Assembly: GCA_035362835.1 (NCBI GenBank)
Contig: DAOSDY010000005.1
Location: forward strand, 42,420-106,419
Direction of reading: 5' to 3'
DNA from: Melioribacteraceae bacterium
GTDB lineage: Bacteria > Bacteroidota > Ignavibacteria > Ignavibacteriales > Melioribacteraceae
Length of the DNA: 64,000 bases
Shown: one piece after another, positions 9,419 to 18,115 of the stretch
How the letters are laid out: each line of letters starts with the position of its first letter
Position numbering within the stretch: position 1 is the first letter of the stretch
Notes under the pieces: model-generated
Databases searched by the model: none
Seen by the model: the letters and a program-made list of their open reading frames with translations, nothing else
Told to the model about the DNA's origin: nothing
Made by a program: the position numbers and the translations under genes

Positions 9419-10369
9419 TTATTCAACAACAACACCCATTCTGCCGAATTTTTCTAATCTGTTCTGAACCAGTTTTTCTGGTTTGATTTTCATCAGCGCC
9501 GAAAGTTCTTCTTTAAGAGTAAGCTTTAAAGTAGCGGCCATCAGTTCATGATTTTTATGGGCACCGCCGAGAGGTTCCGGAATTATACGGTCGATGATAC
9601 CTTGTTGAAGAAGATCCTCGGCCGTAAGTTTAAGAGCTTCGGCCGCCTGTTCTTTATAATCCCAGCTTCTCCATAAAATACTTGAGCAGGATTCTGGGCT
9701 TATAACCGAATACCATGTATTCTGAAGCATTATAATACGGTCGCCGATACCGATTCCGAGAGCCCCGCCGCTGGCGCCTTCGCCGATAATAACTATGATT
9801 ATCGGGACTTTGAGCCGGCTCATTTCGAGGAGATTGCGTGCTATTGCTTCCGCCTGTCCTCTCTGCTCGGCTTCCAATCCAGGATAAGCGCCGGGAGTAT
9901 CAATGAGTGTAACGACAGGTTTACCGAATTTTTCGGCGAGCTTCATAAGTCGAAGAGCTTTTCTGTAACCTTCGGGATTCATCATTCCGAAATTCCTGAA
10001 GAGATTCGATTTTGTATCCCTGCCCTTCTGCTGGCCGATGAACATAACTTTGAACTCATCCAGTTTTGCAAATCCGCCTACAACGGCATGATCATCTTTA
10101 AATTGCCTGTCGCCGTGGAGTTCGATGAATCCTTCGGTCATCATATAGATATAATCTAGAGTGTACGGCCTTTCGGGGTGGCGGGCGAGCTGAACCCTCT
10201 GCCAACGGGTAAGATTATCATAAACATTTTTTTTGAGTTCGTTTACTTTTTCTTCAAGAGTCTTAATTTCATTTGAAATATCGAGATGCCCTTCGTACTT
10301 ACGCATCTCTTCAATTTTATTTTCTAATTCGATAATAGGTTTTTCAAAATCCAGAACATTTTTTGCCAT
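9419..10369 (-). CDS. accA: Acetyl-CoA carboxylase carboxyltransferase subunit alpha
   Basis: A 316-residue subunit that, with AccD, transfers the carboxyl group from carboxybiotin to acetyl-CoA to give malonyl-CoA, the committed step of fatty-acid synthesis. Landmarks are the N-terminal helical AccA motif (FEKPIIELENKIEE), the ARHPERPYTLDYI block, the crotonase-fold core GGFAKLD ... TLIDTPGAYPG, and GEGASGGALGIGIGDRI with the oxyanion-hole glycines. Length equals that of E. coli AccA. It starts 2 bases after the stop-side end of the upstream glycosyltransferase fusion gene, so it may be transcribed with the glycan genes. Confidence 0.97.
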   Translation of the reverse strand: MAKNVLDFEKPIIELENKIEEMRKYEGHLDISNEIKTLEEKVNELKKNVYDNLTRWQRVQLARHPERPYTLDYIYMMTEGFIELHGDRQFKDDHAVVGGFAKLDEFKVMFIGQQKGRDTKSNLFRNFGMMNPEGYRKALRLMKLAEKFGKPVVTLIDTPGAYPGLEAEQRGQAEAIARNLLEMSRLKVPIIIVIIGEGASGGALGIGIGDRIIMLQNTWYSVISPESCSSILWRSWDYKEQAAEALKLTAEDLLQQGIIDRIIPEPLGGAHKNHELMAATLKLTLKEELSALMKIKPEKLVQNRLEKFGRMGVVVE

Positions 10370-10371
10370 TG

Positions 10372-12372
10372 TTACTCCGACCTAAAAAACATTTTAGAAA
10401 AAGTCCTTCCTAGGATCTCCATGTCGTACCAGATACTCTGGTTCTTGGCATAGAAGAGATCCAGGTTCTTTAATTCAACGGGATCCTGCCTGTCCACATT
10501 TTCAATATACCACAATCCCGTTAATCCCGGCTTTCCTATAAAAAGTTCACCGTGGAAAGAAGAATTCAAAGGACCGATGAAACTCTTTTTCCCGGCAAGA
10601 ACCGACGGAATTCCTAGAATGAATTGAAAAAAATCGCTCTTCTTAGATGTGAACTTGTGGATCAAATATATCAAAGGGTAGACCAAAAGTAAAATTAAAA
10701 TTAAACTGAAACCGAAGTCGAATATCTGTTTTGTAATCCGATGCGGGAATGAGGAAATATTATACTGGACTTTAAGGAGAGGAATATCGTCGAGCATTTT
10801 AATAGAGGATTTGCCGACCAGGTAATCGAGCTCTTTACCGGCAACCATGAATTCAACATTTTCTCCCTGCGATGAGGAAACAGCGGAGAACATCTGATCG
10901 AACGAAATATCATCCGAAGAGAAAATTACTCTGTCTATTTTTTCGTCAGCAATAATTTTTTTAATGTTCTCGAGAGTGCCGAGGACTTTGTAACTGCCGA
11001 TTTGACTTCCGATGTTTCTTCTTGTAAGTCCGATAAAACCGACGATTTGATATAGATTACTGAAATCCGATTTGAGTTTGCCTGTCAGTTCCAAAGCTTT
11101 CGTCTCGCTACCGGCGATAAGAGTCCGCGACTTTCGCGTATCGCTTTCAAGTCCTATTCTGAAAATTCCTTTTAGAAAAATCCGCCAGAGCGGAAATGAT
11201 ACAAAGAGAATAATATAAGTAATCAGTACAACCGCACGACTGAAAGCAACCTGTTTGAAGAAGTAAGTAAACGCACTAAGAATAATCAATCCGTAGAAGA
11301 GAGAACCGATTGTTCTAAGAGTTGACAAGGATTTTTTCTTATAACTTCCATTCATCAACGAAATAACGACCTGCATAAGAGCCGGTATGAAATAGACCAA
11401 GGGCTTGCTGAATTCGGGGAAACCGTTCCAGTTATTATTAGAGTAGACCGATTCCGCGGCACGGACAGCAGCGGCAGCAATTATAAAATCGATCACTATA
11501 CTCGCAAGGGCAAGCTTATAGACATTGGCAAAGGCAATCAGTTTTCTTAAAATTATTGCAACCTGTAGAATCGATTCAGTTACGAAAGAGGAAGAAAAAT
11601 GTTTACGAACGAAGAGATGCATTGCATCATAAAACACTTTGGTTTCGTCCATGCTGCTTCTTTTAGTACTTTCGCCCTTGAAGTGAATCACTTCGGTAGT
11701 ATGGACATAGAAAACCTTATAACCGGATTTCTGAGCCCTGTAACAGAGATCGAGATCCTCACCGTACATGAAGAACCTTGGATCGAAGCCGCCGATTTTC
11801 TTATAGAGTTCTCTCCGCATCATCATAAAGGCACCGCTGACAGCATCAACTTCGTAAGTCTCATTTTCCGGAAGAAAGGTAAGGTTGTAGCGCGCGAACA
11901 ATCTGCTCTTAGGAAAGAGACGGCTAAGTCCCATCACTTTTGTAAATGAGGTCCATGGACCCGGGAAACCTCTTCGGCAGGCAAGCTGAAGAGAGCCATC
12001 CGGATTAAGTACTTTGCACCCCGCTATTCCGGCTTCAGTATGGCTTTCGAAGAAGCTGATCATCTCTTTAAGCGTATTCTCTTTAATTATTGTATCAGGA
12101 TTGATAAGAAGAAGATATTTACCTTCGGCAATCTGAAGCGCCTGATTATTTGCCGCACCGAAACCGGCATTGGATGAATTAACAATTAACTTAACCTCAG
12201 GAAATCTCTCTTTCAGCAGTTCAACGCTTCCGTCATCAGACGCATTATCGACAACAATTATTTCGGTTCTTATGTTATTAACGCCGTTCCTAATCGACTG
12301 GAGAAGGTTGAGAAGAAACTCCTTCACGTTATAGTTAACAATTATTATGGAGAGATCGATCAGATTATTCAT
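10372..12372 (-). CDS. GT2 glycosyltransferase fused to a catalytically truncated polyprenyl-phosphate sugar-phosphate transferase
   Basis: A 666-residue fusion. Residues 1-260 are a GT2 rhamnosyltransferase-like domain: IIIVNYNV, VVDNASDDGS, LLINPDT, then GGFDPRFFMYGEDLDLCYR. Residues 270-400 hold about four or five membrane segments, and 405-520 a Rossmann-like domain, as in WbaP/WcaJ enzymes. Residues 551-666 resemble the C-terminal phosphoglycosyltransferase domain (re-entrant helix, SFIGP, KPGLTGLW, NLDLFY...WYDMEILGRT). Compared with the intact enzyme at 13130-14533, about 54 residues are missing between the membrane helix and SFIGP, including the K-F-R-T-M block; the DEIPQ motif is also gone. 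The GT2 part is probably active and the second half probably not. Its start overlaps the previous gene by one base (TAATG). Confidence 0.8.
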   Translation of the reverse strand: MNNLIDLSIIIVNYNVKEFLLNLLQSIRNGVNNIRTEIIVVDNASDDGSVELLKERFPEVKLIVNSSNAGFGAANNQALQIAEGKYLLLINPDTIIKENTLKEMISFFESHTEAGIAGCKVLNPDGSLQLACRRGFPGPWTSFTKVMGLSRLFPKSRLFARYNLTFLPENETYEVDAVSGAFMMMRRELYKKIGGFDPRFFMYGEDLDLCYRAQKSGYKVFYVHTTEVIHFKGESTKRSSMDETKVFYDAMHLFVRKHFSSSFVTESILQVAIILRKLIAFANVYKLALASIVIDFIIAAAAVRAAESVYSNNNWNGFPEFSKPLVYFIPALMQVVISLMNGSYKKKSLSTLRTIGSLFYGLIILSAFTYFFKQVAFSRAVVLITYIILFVSFPLWRIFLKGIFRIGLESDTRKSRTLIAGSETKALELTGKLKSDFSNLYQIVGFIGLTRRNIGSQIGSYKVLGTLENIKKIIADEKIDRVIFSSDDISFDQMFSAVSSSQGENVEFMVAGKELDYLVGKSSIKMLDDIPLLKVQYNISSFPHRITKQIFDFGFSLILILLLVYPLIYLIHKFTSKKSDFFQFILGIPSVLAGKKSFIGPLNSSFHGELFIGKPGLTGLWYIENVDRQDPVELKNLDLFYAKNQSIWYDMEILGRTFSKMFFRSE

Positions 12373-13088
12373 TATTTAAGCGATCCGAATAAACTTTTAA
12401 ATCTAAGTTTCCAAACCATGAAGACGGCTTCACGAACAATTTTTTTAGACATTTTAGAAGTCCCTTTCACTCTATCAACAAAAACAATCGGCATTTCGGT
12501 CAATCTAAACTTCTTCTTCCAGGCTAGAAAATTTATTTCGATCTGAAAGGAATATCCGTTGGAATGGATCCTGTCGAGATCGATCGATTGAAGCACTTCC
12601 TTTCTTATGCACTTAAATCCGCCAGTACCATCTTTAACCGGAAGACCGGTTATTACCCGGGTGTAGAGGTTCGCAAAGTAACTAAGTAACAAACGACGGA
12701 TAGGCCAGTTAATTACTCTTACGCCGTAAATATACCTGCTTCCGATTACAAGGTCGTAAATTGGTATTAGCTCGAGAAAATTCCTTATCTCCTTCGGATC
12801 GTGGGAGAAATCGGCATCCATCTGAATGACCGCATCAAAATTATTCTGAAGAGCGAATTTGAATCCGGCTACATATGCCGTTCCGAGTCCCATTTTACCG
12901 GGCCGGCTGATAAGATTTATCCTCTTATCATTTTGCGATAATTTTTCAACATAAGCCGTAGTACCGTCTGGAGAATTATCATCAACTACAAGAATATTAA
13001 TACCGGGATATGATTCGAGAATTTCCGGAATCAATTTCTGAATATTATTCAGTTCGTTATATGTTGGTATAATTACTATAGTTTTCAT
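12372..13088 (-). CDS. Polyprenol-phosphate mannose/glucose synthase-like GT2 (Dpm1 family)
   Basis: A 238-residue GT2 enzyme without membrane helices. It shows the Dpm1-type start IVIIPTYNELNNI, VVDDNSPDGT, the metal-binding QMDADFSHDP, and VIGSRYI. Family members transfer a hexose from GDP or UDP to polyprenyl phosphate, making a lipid-linked donor used on the outer face of the membrane. The C-terminal RVKGTSKMSKKIV is also typical of the family. It ends with a one-base overlap into the GT2/PGT fusion gene and starts 41 bases downstream of the initiating transferase, so it belongs to the glycan operon. The sugar cannot be told from sequence. Confidence 0.85.
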   Translation of the reverse strand: MKTIVIIPTYNELNNIQKLIPEILESYPGINILVVDDNSPDGTTAYVEKLSQNDKRINLISRPGKMGLGTAYVAGFKFALQNNFDAVIQMDADFSHDPKEIRNFLELIPIYDLVIGSRYIYGVRVINWPIRRLLLSYFANLYTRVITGLPVKDGTGGFKCIRKEVLQSIDLDRIHSNGYSFQIEINFLAWKKKFRLTEMPIVFVDRVKGTSKMSKKIVREAVFMVWKLRFKSLFGSLK

Positions 13089-13129
13089 CTTATGGAATTC
13101 ACTTAAAATTATAAACGGATTATAGGAAA

Positions 13130-14533
13130 TTAATCATAATGACCTTTTCCGAACAGAACAACAAAAACTGTCCTGAAAAGAATTTTAAAATCCATTCTGA
13201 GACTAATATTCTCGATATAAAAAAGGTCGTAACGCAATTTAACTTTAACATCTTCAATGGTTTCATCGTACTTATGTTTCACCTGAGCCCAGCCGGTAAT
13301 TCCTGGTCTTACTTTTAAGCGTCTTTTATAGAGCGGAATTTCCTCGGAGAGTTTTTCAACAAAGTAAGGGCGTTCGGGCCGCGGGCCAACAAAGCTCATA
13401 TCACCTTTAAGCACATTATATACCTGGGGGATTTCATCCACTCTGATCTTACGGATAAGTTTTCCGGTTTTAGTAATTCTTGGATCGTCCTTGGTTGACC
13501 AGACGGGACCTGTTAATTTTTCGGCATCCTTCACCATAGTTCTGAATTTTACAATGCGGAATATTTTTCCGTTCATACCCATCCGCTCCTGTCTGTAAAA
13601 AACAGGGCCGGGGCTTTCCAGTTTAATTGCAAGAGCGGTCAGTAAAGTGAATGGCAGTGTAATTATTATCAGGACAAGTGAAAGAAGGATATCCATAAGC
13701 CGTTTCAGTTTTTTTTCCCATTCGGGCATCAGTTCCGGCATAACGTCAATTAGCGGTACACCATAAATCTGTGAAGTGCGGGCCTGTCCGCTTATAATAT
13801 CATATAAGTCCGGAACAATTTTAATGGATATGTTTTTCCCTTCGCATTTGGATATTATTTCGAGAAGAGTATCTTCGTGATGACGTTCAATCGATATAAT
13901 AATATTCTTGATGCTGTACTGGTCAATAATCTTCTCAAGGTTGGCGACAATATCTATTACTTTTACATCTTTATATTCTTTTCCCAGGTTTTTACCGAAG
14001 ACGGCAACATAGGCAACAACATCGAGACCCAAGGCACGGTGATCCAGAATGGTATCATGTATTTGATTAGCTCTTTCATTAAATCCGATAATGAGCGCAT
14101 TCCTTCTTCCAATACCTTTTATCAAAAGATTGCGCTGAATACTCCGGACAATAAGACGTCCGCTTCCTACAAAGAAAAGGAAGATCAGCCAGTAGAGGAA
14201 AATATAGAACCTGAAAGAAGATACAGCACCAGTATTATAATCATCCCACATTATAACGAAAAGAAGAATGAAGATACCTACGAACGATGCCTTGAAGAGT
14301 GTGGATAATTCATCAAATCTCGAAAGAGCAAACCAGGTGCGGTACATTCCTACAAATGTGAAGATAATCAGCCAGTAGAAATAAATTGAAAAAAGCGGAA
14401 GAAGAAAATCGGGCTGCGACAACAACTGGAACCATCCGGTTTCAACCCTGAGATAAAAAAAGAGAATCCAGGAAAGATTTACCGTAAAGAAATCAGTAAC
14501 GAGTATAAGGAGTTTTTCAATATTTTTGTTCAA
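13130..14533 (-). CDS. Undecaprenyl-phosphate sugar-phosphate transferase (polyisoprenyl PGT, WcaJ/WbaP type)
   Basis: A 467-residue initiating enzyme for surface glycan synthesis, transferring sugar-1-phosphate from a nucleotide sugar to undecaprenyl phosphate. There are four or five N-terminal membrane helices (1-130), a Rossmann-like middle domain (about 140-260) and the catalytic bacterial-sugar-transferase domain (about 280-467). Key blocks are intact: SPGPVFYRQERMG, KFRTM at 329-333, DEIPQ at 366-370, SFVGPRPERP and RPGITGWAQV. The start is a TTG at 14533 preceded by GAGGAAATA, an excellent ribosome site; there is no usable in-frame ATG near the N-terminus. Glucose or galactose phosphate is the usual substrate; the choice is unresolved. 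Confidence 0.92.
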   Translation of the reverse strand: MNKNIEKLLILVTDFFTVNLSWILFFYLRVETGWFQLLSQPDFLLPLFSIYFYWLIIFTFVGMYRTWFALSRFDELSTLFKASFVGIFILLFVIMWDDYNTGAVSSFRFYIFLYWLIFLFFVGSGRLIVRSIQRNLLIKGIGRRNALIIGFNERANQIHDTILDHRALGLDVVAYVAVFGKNLGKEYKDVKVIDIVANLEKIIDQYSIKNIIISIERHHEDTLLEIISKCEGKNISIKIVPDLYDIISGQARTSQIYGVPLIDVMPELMPEWEKKLKRLMDILLSLVLIIITLPFTLLTALAIKLESPGPVFYRQERMGMNGKIFRIVKFRTMVKDAEKLTGPVWSTKDDPRITKTGKLIRKIRVDEIPQVYNVLKGDMSFVGPRPERPYFVEKLSEEIPLYKRRLKVRPGITGWAQVKHKYDETIEDVKVKLRYDLFYIENISLRMDFKILFRTVFVVLFGKGHYD

Positions 14534-14548
14534 TATTTCCTCAAGGAT

Positions 14549-15748
14549 TTAATTCAGATTCGCTAAAACTTTATTTGCCAGATAATCGCCAATTGAAAGA
14601 GAACTCGTTGCTGCCGGCGAAGGAGCATTGCAAACATGGAAAATTCTTTTATCCTCGACAATGTAAAAATCGTCGAGCAATCCTCCGTCTCTACTGCATG
14701 CCTGAGCGCGTATGCCTGCCCCTCCGGTAATAAGATCGTCCTTTTGAATACCGGGTATCAGCTTTTGAAGTTCACTAACAAAAGCCGACTTGTTGAAAGA
14801 TTTGTAAAATTCTCCGATGCCGACTTTCCAATTCTTCTTAACAACCTTATGAAAACCGGGGTAAGTAAAAGTTTCGAAAGCATCTTTTATATTAAAACTT
14901 GTTTTAGAATATCCTTCCCTTTTGAATGACAGGACGGCATTAGGCCCGGCCTCTCTTTCACCGTTTATCATCCGTGTAAAATGAACACCAAGGAAAGGGA
15001 ATTCGGGATTCGGTACCGGATAGATCAGATGTTTCACCAGATCTTTCTTTTCATCTTTTATCTTATAATATTCACCGCGGAAAGGAATAATTTTAATCTG
15101 AAGATTGGGGTGGGTCATCCTGGCTAAACGGTCCGACTGAAGTCCCGCGCATGTAACAACAAAGTCCGATTGATAAACGGAATTAAAGGTTATCACTTCG
15201 CATCCGCTTCCGGAAATTTTAATATCAGTAACTGTCTCATTGAAGAGAATATTAGAGCCGTATTTTAGAATCAACTCAAGATATTTATTGCATACCCCGG
15301 TGTAATTTATAATTCCAGTTTGAGGTACTTTGATAGCACCTTTGCAATCAACATGCGGTTCAATTTCACTGACTTCTTCTCTGCTCAACAATTTCAATCC
15401 GGTAAGTCCGTTCTGGATTCCGCGTTCATAGAGGTTTTTCATATAAGGAATTTCTTTTTCGGAAGTTGCAACAATTATCTTTCCGCAGATTTCATATTTT
15501 ACATCATTACTATCGCAGAAATCGAGAAGCATCTTATAACCGTTAATACAGTTTGTTGCTTTCAGGCTGCCGGGTTTATAATAGATACCCGAATGAATAA
15601 CACCGCTGTTATTTCCTGTCTGATGGCGGGCAACCGAACTTTCCTTTTCCAGGATAAGGATTTTAAGTGAAGGATTTTTTTCGAGGATTTTAAGTGCCGA
15701 GGCCAATCCGACAATTCCCGCACCTATCACAATAATGTCATATTTCAT
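14549..15748 (-). CDS. lhgO: L-2-hydroxyglutarate oxidase-like FAD-dependent oxidoreductase
   Basis: A 399-residue DAO-fold flavoprotein. The FAD-binding GxGxxG lies in VIGAGIVGLASALKIL at the N-terminus, followed by LEKESSVARHQTGNNSGVIHSGIYYKPGS, a block highly typical of LhgO/YgaF. It also has FRGEYY and the C-terminal GGAGIRAQA and HVCNAPSPAATSSLSIG. Family members oxidise L-2-hydroxyglutarate to 2-oxoglutarate and feed electrons to the quinone pool. It lies within the polysaccharide cluster, one base after a GT2 gene and 15 bases before the PGT gene, which is unexpected for a metabolite-repair enzyme. A role on a glycan-related hydroxyacid cannot be excluded. Confidence 0.85.
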   Translation of the reverse strand: MKYDIIVIGAGIVGLASALKILEKNPSLKILILEKESSVARHQTGNNSGVIHSGIYYKPGSLKATNCINGYKMLLDFCDSNDVKYEICGKIIVATSEKEIPYMKNLYERGIQNGLTGLKLLSREEVSEIEPHVDCKGAIKVPQTGIINYTGVCNKYLELILKYGSNILFNETVTDIKISGSGCEVITFNSVYQSDFVVTCAGLQSDRLARMTHPNLQIKIIPFRGEYYKIKDEKKDLVKHLIYPVPNPEFPFLGVHFTRMINGEREAGPNAVLSFKREGYSKTSFNIKDAFETFTYPGFHKVVKKNWKVGIGEFYKSFNKSAFVSELQKLIPGIQKDDLITGGAGIRAQACSRDGGLLDDFYIVEDKRIFHVCNAPSPAATSSLSIGDYLANKVLANLN

Positions 15749-16912
15749 TTATCTCTCCGTAGATGTCCAAATTACACTGTGCTGTTTCTTCAAAAATTTT
15801 ATGAATCCTTCTGCTATCGCCAGGTTAGATACAACAAAAAAATACGGGAGCGAGAATACAGGTATTCTCACTTTAATAAGAGAAAGCAGATAACCGCAAA
15901 GAGCGAGCAGATAAAGTATAAACTGAAGATAAAACACTTTCTGTGCAAAAAGATTCTGGTTCATTATCATGTAACTTATAATAAACAGAATAAATAGAAG
16001 GAGAGGAAGAAACCACCTTGTTACTTTGTGCGACCAGAATGCATAACTTAAAAATTTATTTTTATCCCACAGAAGATTTTTAAAATAGATCAAAGTCTGA
16101 AAATTGGTTGCGCCGAACCGGACTTTTCTTCCATACTCGGCCGAAAGATCCTTTCCCGTATCCTCATAAGCGAGTGCGTCGTTACGGTATGAAAATTTGA
16201 AACCACCTGAGATAACCGACAGGGAGATAAACAGATCATCTGTAACCGCTTTAACAACCGGTACAGGATGATAAAGCTCTTTTCTTATTGCAAAAATACC
16301 TCCGTTGGCGGCAAGAAGTATTCCGCACCGTCCCTCCAGTTTTTTTATAAAGGTCTCGTATTTCCAGTATTCAACCTCTTCAACCCCTTCGCTTTTACTC
16401 GATTCGTTATCGACGAGGACAAGTTTGCCGCATACTCCTCCGATCATTTTATCCGAAAAATCCTCTATAAGATTTCGTAGTGCGTTTCTGTGAAATTTAG
16501 TATTTGCATCCGTAAACACTAGGATTTCGTTATTAACTTTTCTGAAGAGTTCGTTCAGAATTCCGGCTTTCCCTTTTCTTTCTTCGGAGAGATAAATATT
16601 CAGCCAGTTATATTTTTTTCCCTGTTCAATCAGAATTTCATTTGTTCGGTCGGTAGAGAGATCGGAGCCGATAAAGACTTCAATTTTATTCAGGTCATAA
16701 TTGAGTTCGGAGATATTTTTGATCCGTTCCTCAATAACTTTTTCCTCATTATAAGCAGCGATAAGAATAGATACTTTGGGTTCAAAGCCGGATTCGGTTT
16801 TGGGTCCGGAATGTTTTCTGCTTTTAAAATAAATAACAACAGGATAAAGAAAAAAGGAATTGAGGATAAGAAATCCCGCCAGATAAAATAATATTTCACC
16901 TAAATAGATCAT
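15749..16912 (-). CDS. Membrane-anchored GT2 glycosyltransferase
   Basis: A 387-residue processive-type GT2. There is an N-terminal membrane helix (residues 5-28), then the catalytic domain: VSILIAAYNEE, IGSDLSTDRT, VFTDANT (donor/metal site), AANGGIFAIR, and VTDDLFISL as the acceptor-side Asp. Three C-terminal helices span about 290-375. The arrangement is like that of cellulose-synthase-related transferases such as IcaA, but the QxxRW motif is not obvious (KVTRWFLP occurs instead at the first C-terminal helix). It overlaps the next upstream glycosyltransferase gene by four bases (ATGA type), so the two are translationally coupled. Sugar and linkage unknown. Confidence 0.88.
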   Translation of the reverse strand: MIYLGEILFYLAGFLILNSFFLYPVVIYFKSRKHSGPKTESGFEPKVSILIAAYNEEKVIEERIKNISELNYDLNKIEVFIGSDLSTDRTNEILIEQGKKYNWLNIYLSEERKGKAGILNELFRKVNNEILVFTDANTKFHRNALRNLIEDFSDKMIGGVCGKLVLVDNESSKSEGVEEVEYWKYETFIKKLEGRCGILLAANGGIFAIRKELYHPVPVVKAVTDDLFISLSVISGGFKFSYRNDALAYEDTGKDLSAEYGRKVRFGATNFQTLIYFKNLLWDKNKFLSYAFWSHKVTRWFLPLLLFILFIISYMIMNQNLFAQKVFYLQFILYLLALCGYLLSLIKVRIPVFSLPYFFVVSNLAIAEGFIKFLKKQHSVIWTSTER

Positions 16913-18114
16913 TCCCCGCCTTTCAGCAACTTACGGTATGTATCTTCAAATTTTTCAGCAATCGACTCCCAAAGATAATTCTCTTTAATGAATTCTTTTC
17001 CTTTCAGGGATATATTTTTACCATCAAATTTCTCATCGAAGAATTCGATAATTAAAGATTCAAACCCTAACTCATTCTCCGCAACAAGAATCTCCTTACC
17101 GTTTTCAACCGGAATTCCTTCCATTCCCATCGGAGTTGTAACAATATTAACACCGGAGGCAAGCAGTTCAAGGATCTTAACTCTTATACCGCTCCCTATC
17201 CTGAGCGGAACAATAGCAAGGGACTTGTCCGCCAATTCTTGGAATATATCCTTCACAAATCCCTTAACAATTATATTATCTTTCACGGACTCGGGAAAGA
17301 AAAATTTTCCGGGTATTCCCCCGCCGTAGTGATAAAGTTTTACGTCTTTGAATTTTCTTACAATTGCCGGGAAAATACAATTAACAAACCACTTAAAACC
17401 GTCGTAGTTCGGATACCAATCAAGCGAACCGATATGAACCAAGGAATATTTTTCAATTTCAGTTCTATTTACTTCCAGCAGTTCCTTTTCAATACCGAGG
17501 GGAATAGTAACGGTTTTTACATGCGGATTAAACCGCTTTAATCTTCTTTCATCCTCGGCGCTCATCATAATAACGCAGTCGAAGCGGGAGCAGAGAACCG
17601 GTTCATATTTTATAAATTTTCTATACTGAATATAGGCATAGAATTTCAGAAGAGGATTCGATTGTTTTTTGTAATACCTCTCCATAATTGTCAATTCAAG
17701 ATTCTCCTGCCGCAATACAACCGGTGTGTCGCACAGACTTCTTATCCTGTCAACAATCCATCCCATGTGAGCATTGGTAATATGAATAATATCATATTTA
17801 TTTTTTTTAAGATGACCGGAAATAAAAGAATCAAGTTCGGGACGGACATACTTGCTTAGGTTGTAAGGAGTTTTGCTGAAGAGATTTACGACGGCACCAG
17901 CAATGCTGTTCCGGGTAATCAGATCGAGCGGATACAGTTTTGCGTATTTTTCTATTTCACTAATATCATTTCGAAAATCCTTCTGCTGGCTGTAAGCAAT
18001 TACATCAATTTCATGACCGCACTGCCGAAGATATTTGATAACACCCCACATACTTTTCGTATGGCCATCGACAGGAGGATAAGGAATTTTCGGAAGTATC
18101 TGTAGTATCCGCAT
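16909..18114 (-). CDS. GT4-family glycosyltransferase
   Basis: A 401-residue GT-B protein. The N-terminal domain begins MRILQILPKIPYPPVDGHTKS, the standard acceptor-side opening of sugar transferases in exopolysaccharide loci. The C-terminal domain has GSLDWYPNYDGFKWFVN, VKGFVKDIF, and the donor-site block AIVPLRIGSGIRVKILELLASG with the E of the E-x7-E region. No membrane helices are seen. This layout is common for cytosolic transferases adding mannose or glucose to lipid-linked intermediates. It overlaps the downstream GT2 gene by four bases and starts one base after the end of the next upstream GT2 gene. Confidence 0.88.
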   Translation of the reverse strand: MRILQILPKIPYPPVDGHTKSMWGVIKYLRQCGHEIDVIAYSQQKDFRNDISEIEKYAKLYPLDLITRNSIAGAVVNLFSKTPYNLSKYVRPELDSFISGHLKKNKYDIIHITNAHMGWIVDRIRSLCDTPVVLRQENLELTIMERYYKKQSNPLLKFYAYIQYRKFIKYEPVLCSRFDCVIMMSAEDERRLKRFNPHVKTVTIPLGIEKELLEVNRTEIEKYSLVHIGSLDWYPNYDGFKWFVNCIFPAIVRKFKDVKLYHYGGGIPGKFFFPESVKDNIIVKGFVKDIFQELADKSLAIVPLRIGSGIRVKILELLASGVNIVTTPMGMEGIPVENGKEILVAENELGFESLIIEFFDEKFDGKNISLKGKEFIKENYLWESIAEKFEDTYRKLLKGGE

Positions 18115-18115
18115 C

